A program made the translations under genes and the position numbers. From an uncultured Bacillaceae bacterium (GTDB taxonomy: Bacteria; Bacillota; Bacilli; Bacillales; Pradoshiaceae), in NCBI GenBank assembly GCA_904501845.1, contig CAJGCH010000034.1, forward strand, positions 1 through 16,945: 16,945 bases of DNA. The letters are read 5' to 3'. Positions 14,430 through 16,945 of this stretch are shown piece after piece (positions within the stretch are counted from its first letter, which is position 1; the number at the start of each line of letters is the position of its first letter). A model generated the notes under the pieces. That model worked only from the letters and a program-made list of their open reading frames with translations, was not told where the DNA came from and searched no databases.

Positions 14430-14978
14430 ATGAACAAACTTATTTTCACCCTTGCATTCCTATTCATGTTCGTTCTGATAAGCGCTTGTTCGAATTCTGC
14501 TCCTGAGGAAGAAAGTCATGAAATGGATCATTCCACCATGGAGCATTCCAGTTCTGGCGCCGTGCCTGAAGATATCACCATAAGTGAAAATCCAGCCTTT
14601 CCGCCTGGCAGCAAGGCCATCCTGAATGATGGGCATATGGATGGGATGAAAGGAGCAGAAGCCACAATCGTCGGGGCATATGAAACAAACGCTTATGCCA
14701 TAACCTATACTCCGACAAATGGCGGAGAAAAAGTGGAGAATCATAAATGGGTCGTACAGGAAGAAATTGATGAGGCAAAAGGAGACGAAGCCCTTGACCC
14801 TGGAACCGAGGTAACCATTACCGCCGACCATATGGAAGGAATGGTGGGCGCCACTGGTGTCATTAACTCCGTCGAAAATACGACCGTCTATATGATTGAT
14901 TACACACCAACAGACGGCGGCGACAAGGTCATAAACCATAAATGGGTAACCGAAGAGGAGCTGTCGGATAAGGAATAA
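14430..14978 (+). CDS. ydhK: YdhK/CopL-like lipoprotein with two DUF1541 repeats
   Basis: A 182-residue lipoprotein. The signal peptide ends in LISAC (Cys21), so it is anchored on the outer face of the membrane. A short His/Met-rich segment, HEMDHSTMEH, follows the anchor. Then come two DUF1541 repeats, one around GHMDGMKGAEATIVGAYETN and one around DHMEGMVGATGVINSVEN, each ending YTPT(N/D)GG(E/D)KVxNHKWV. Staphylococcal CopL, a copper-binding lipoprotein, has the same domain, and the Met/His motifs fit metal binding; copper as ligand is inferred. The ATG at 14430 has AAAGGAG 8 nt upstream, whereas the longer form from 14376 has no such site and would bury the signal peptide. It is divergent from dppA and convergent with the glycosyltransferase gene. 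Confidence 0.88.
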   Translation: MNKLIFTLAFLFMFVLISACSNSAPEEESHEMDHSTMEHSSSGAVPEDITISENPAFPPGSKAILNDGHMDGMKGAEATIVGAYETNAYAITYTPTNGGEKVENHKWVVQEEIDEAKGDEALDPGTEVTITADHMEGMVGATGVINSVENTTVYMIDYTPTDGGDKVINHKWVTEEELSDKE

Positions 14979-15056
14979 AGGCCATACAAAAAAGGGAATC
15001 CCTCTTTTATCTCGGGCATTCCCTTATTTCTCCATATTGAATACGTCTGGCCTTTT
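14977..15056. terminator. Bidirectional terminator region between convergent genes
   Basis: An inner hairpin pairs AAGGGAAT (14992-14999) with ATTCCCTT (15018-15025), extended by CCC/GGG. On the minus strand it is followed by T6, a good terminator for the glycosyltransferase gene; on the plus strand the T run is weak. An outer pair, AAAGGCCA (14977-14984) and TGGCCTTT (15049-15056), encloses it and on the plus strand ends in CCTTTT. Confidence 0.75.
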
Positions 15057-15062
15057 AAAAAG

Positions 15063-16070
15063 TCAGGAGGTTCCTTCCCGTTTCCAAGCAGCTTCAGCCG
15101 CCTCTTCATCCGACTGATACTCTGAATAATGATCGACATCAATCGCATAAATTGGCCTGCGTTTCACTTCCTTGAAAATCTTTCCGATATATTCACCGAC
15201 AACCCCGATGCCGATCAGCTGCAAGCCGCCAATAATCCATAAGGAAATCATAATCGATGTCCATCCGGACTGAGTATTGCCAAGCCATTTTTGCAGCAAG
15301 GCATAACCACCAGCAAGAATGCTTGCCAGCAAGGTAATAAACCCTAGGTAGGTCACAAACCGGATTGGTGCGACACTGAAGCTCGTAATCCCATCAAAGG
15401 CAAAGGAAAGCATTTTTTTCAGCGGATATTTAGAGATACCCAGCTCCCTCTCTTTTCTTTCATAAAAGACTTTCGTTTGCGAGAATCCAATTAAGGGAAT
15501 CATCCCGCGCAGGAAGAGGTTTCTTTCCTTATACTTCAGCAATTCTCTCAGCGCCCTCTTGCTCATCAGCCGATAATCGGCATGGTTTGGTATCAGCCTG
15601 ATGCCCAGTTTGCCCATCAGCCGATAAAAAGCAAGAGCGGTATTCCGTTTGAAAAATGTATCACTCTGGCGCTTATCCCTGACCCCATACACAATGTCAT
15701 AGCCGTCATTATATTTTTCAACCATCGTACGAATGACGGATATGTCATCCTGCAGGTCAGCGTCAATGGAAATGACGCAATCTGATTGTCTTTGGGCAGC
15801 CTCAAGACCTGCCAAAAGGGCATTTTGGTGGCCAACGTTCCCTGCCAATTTAATCCCTCTGACTAAATGATTTTGCATGCTCTCCACTTGAATCAGGTTC
15901 CACGTATGGTCCTTGCTCCCATCATCGACAAGCAGGATATTGCTGTTAGTGGACACTAGCTTTAGCTCCATCAGCTCCAGGAGGACAGCGGTAAGCTCGT
16001 CCATCGTTTTCGGCAAAATCTCTTCCTCGTTGTAGCATGGCACGATAATCGTCAAAACGGGCATTTTCAT
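15063..16070 (-). CDS. ykoT: Polyprenyl-phosphate glycosyltransferase, GT2 (YkoT/CsbB-like)
   Basis: A 335-residue GT2 enzyme of the dolichyl/undecaprenyl-phosphate sugar transferase type. Visible: IIVPCYNEEE (8-17), nucleotide-binding LLVDDGSKD (46-54), the metal motif DAD (103-105) in ISIDADLQDD, ADYRLMSKRAL (164-174), and two C-terminal membrane helices (about 236-258 and 270-292). Such enzymes attach a sugar to undecaprenyl phosphate at the inner membrane face for later transfer to wall polymers or lipids. It starts 15 nt after the upstream DUF6044-like gene, with AAAGGAG 10 nt before the ATG. B. subtilis has paralogues (YkcC, CsbB, YkoT); the neighbour favours YkoT. The sugar and final acceptor cannot be told from the sequence. 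Confidence 0.9.
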   Translation of the reverse strand: MKMPVLTIIVPCYNEEEILPKTMDELTAVLLELMELKLVSTNSNILLVDDGSKDHTWNLIQVESMQNHLVRGIKLAGNVGHQNALLAGLEAAQRQSDCVISIDADLQDDISVIRTMVEKYNDGYDIVYGVRDKRQSDTFFKRNTALAFYRLMGKLGIRLIPNHADYRLMSKRALRELLKYKERNLFLRGMIPLIGFSQTKVFYERKERELGISKYPLKKMLSFAFDGITSFSVAPIRFVTYLGFITLLASILAGGYALLQKWLGNTQSGWTSIMISLWIIGGLQLIGIGVVGEYIGKIFKEVKRRPIYAIDVDHYSEYQSDEEAAEAAWKREGTS

Positions 16071-16085
16071 CTCACGTTCGCTCCT

Positions 16086-16945
16086 TTAGACGGCATGGTA
16101 TAAATAAATTCTCCAAGCAGAATCCTCATGATCAAAGACCTCAAGCAGCTCTAGCCCATTTGCGGACGCATTCAGGATGGGCACGCTTGAGAAGAGATAC
16201 TCCCCGCCCATCTCCTTGAACACCTCTGTATTCAGCTCGAGCTCGCGGATTTTCTTCTTAGAATTCTTGCCATAATCATATTTCTTCCCAAGTTCATCGA
16301 CAAAAATGTAGCATCGGCCGCCCCAATTATCGAAATAGTTCTTGAGCCTTTTGTTCTTATCCAGCTCTGCATCGATGATTTCTCGAAAACGATGCTTATA
16401 CGAAAGCGGATAATAATTATTGTACGTATCAAGCGTGTAGAAACCATTAAACTGCGAGATGGCGGGATGAAGACCGATACTTGCTACTCGATAAGAATCC
16501 TTTGGTCTCCCGATAAAGTCATCAATCGCATTAAACTGCTCCTCGGCGTAAAACTCCTTAAATGAGGGAGTGCCCCTTTTTCCGTAATACACCTCCGGGT
16601 TGCCCAGGAACAAGATGAACAATTGGGCTATCATGGCTATTTTGGCCAATTGCCGCCATTTCATTCCGGCCTTCCACATCAGTCGGCAGGATAAGGCAAA
16701 CAGTAAATACAGCACAAGCGGACGCAGGAAATGAAAGCGGGCGAAATTAAAGGCATTCAACAAGGAGATCCGTTCCTTCAAATAATCCCAGCCCTCATAA
16801 AACCAGAAAGCATACCAAGCGGAGAGGACAAAGTTAAGCACAAACAGGAATAAGAAAGTTTTCTCACTCTTCCATCGCTTATCGCGAAAGATGAACCAGA
16901 GAGCCAAAAAGGATAAAGGCAGGATGATAAACTGATGCAAGGTGA
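16086..16945 (-). CDS. ykoS: DUF6044/YkoS-like membrane protein, 5' end outside window
   Basis: The last 285 codons of a membrane protein whose reading frame stays open to the right edge (codon before TTG 16940 is ACC), so the true start lies outside. It shows four hydrophobic segments within the first 115 visible residues, then a soluble C-terminal domain of about 170 residues (from FKEFYAEEQFNAIDDF) with DTYNNYYPLSYKHRF and GGRCYIFVDELGKKYDYG. This architecture, many helices plus an outer domain next to a CsbB/YkoT-type GT2, resembles the GT-C-like partner in three-component glycosylation systems such as YfhO with CsbB. The YkoS/DUF6044 name is given from recall of similar proteins and is moderately secure. 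It is translationally close to the downstream glycosyltransferase (15-nt gap). Confidence 0.72.
   Translation of the reverse strand, partial: TLHQFIILPLSFLALWFIFRDKRWKSEKTFLFLFVLNFVLSAWYAFWFYEGWDYLKERISLLNAFNFARFHFLRPLVLYLLFALSCRLMWKAGMKWRQLAKIAMIAQLFILFLGNPEVYYGKRGTPSFKEFYAEEQFNAIDDFIGRPKDSYRVASIGLHPAISQFNGFYTLDTYNNYYPLSYKHRFREIIDAELDKNKRLKNYFDNWGGRCYIFVDELGKKYDYGKNSKKKIRELELNTEVFKEMGGEYLFSSVPILNASANGLELLEVFDHEDSAWRIYLYHAV

Noticed and set aside
14460..14939. Minus-strand frame of 159 codons, His/Cys-rich in places
   Set aside because: It is the shadow of the ydhK-like lipoprotein gene on the other strand; the plus frame has a signal peptide, lipobox and DUF1541 repeats.

Overview
The window reads as a chromosomal segment of a low-to-moderate GC Gram-positive spore-former of the Bacillaceae. 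The evidence is gene content and order: a complete dppABCDE-ykfABCD operon arranged as in Bacillus subtilis, a YhgE/Pip-type membrane protein, an MhqD homologue, a YdhK-type lipoprotein and a YkoS/YkoT-like pair, with strong AGGAGG-type ribosome binding sites throughout. There are no rRNA or tRNA genes, CRISPR arrays, insertion sequences or prophage genes.

Layout. (1) 1-1295, minus: 5' part of a yhgE-like gene that runs off the left edge. Its extracytoplasmic stalk is encoded by a 168-bp tandem repeat. Upstream lie a perfect-palindrome operator candidate and a cre-like box. (2) 1493-2849, minus: a two-gene unit, mhqD-like carboxylesterase then an FMN-dependent flavin reductase (TTG start). 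It has a sigma-A promoter overlapped by a close match to the MhqR operator and ends in an intrinsic terminator. (3) 3063-3786, plus: a secreted or membrane-anchored protein of unknown function made of two related modules, with its own terminator. (4) 3822-4729, minus: ADP-ribosylglycohydrolase family protein. (5) 4802-14312, minus: the dpp-ykf operon, transcribed dppA, B, C, D, E, ykfA, B, C, D from a sigma-A promoter with a CodY-box-like element at its start site. (6) 14372-14978, plus: YdhK/CopL-like lipoprotein divergent from dppA. (7) 15063-16945, minus: a GT2 polyprenyl-phosphate glycosyltransferase and a partial DUF6044/YkoS-like membrane protein.

How the genes work together. DppE is the lipoprotein receptor, DppB/DppC form the channel, and DppD plus (by inference) the distal YkfD supply the two ATPase subunits of a peptide importer for cell-wall-derived peptides. 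DppA (D-aminopeptidase), YkfA (LD-carboxypeptidase family), YkfC (gamma-D-glutamyl-L-diamino-acid endopeptidase) and YkfB (L-Ala-D/L-Glu epimerase) would dismantle imported muropeptides to usable amino acids. The CodY-like box fits nutrient-limitation control.

The core operon is a known system. The less expected observations are a probable CTG start for dppB, a perfect 14-bp hairpin directly in front of ykfA, the MhqR-like operator on a carboxylesterase/flavin-reductase pair, a 56-residue (8 x 7) tandem repeat in YhgE, and an uncharacterised two-module secreted protein. I did not find convincing evidence for an entirely new multi-gene system.
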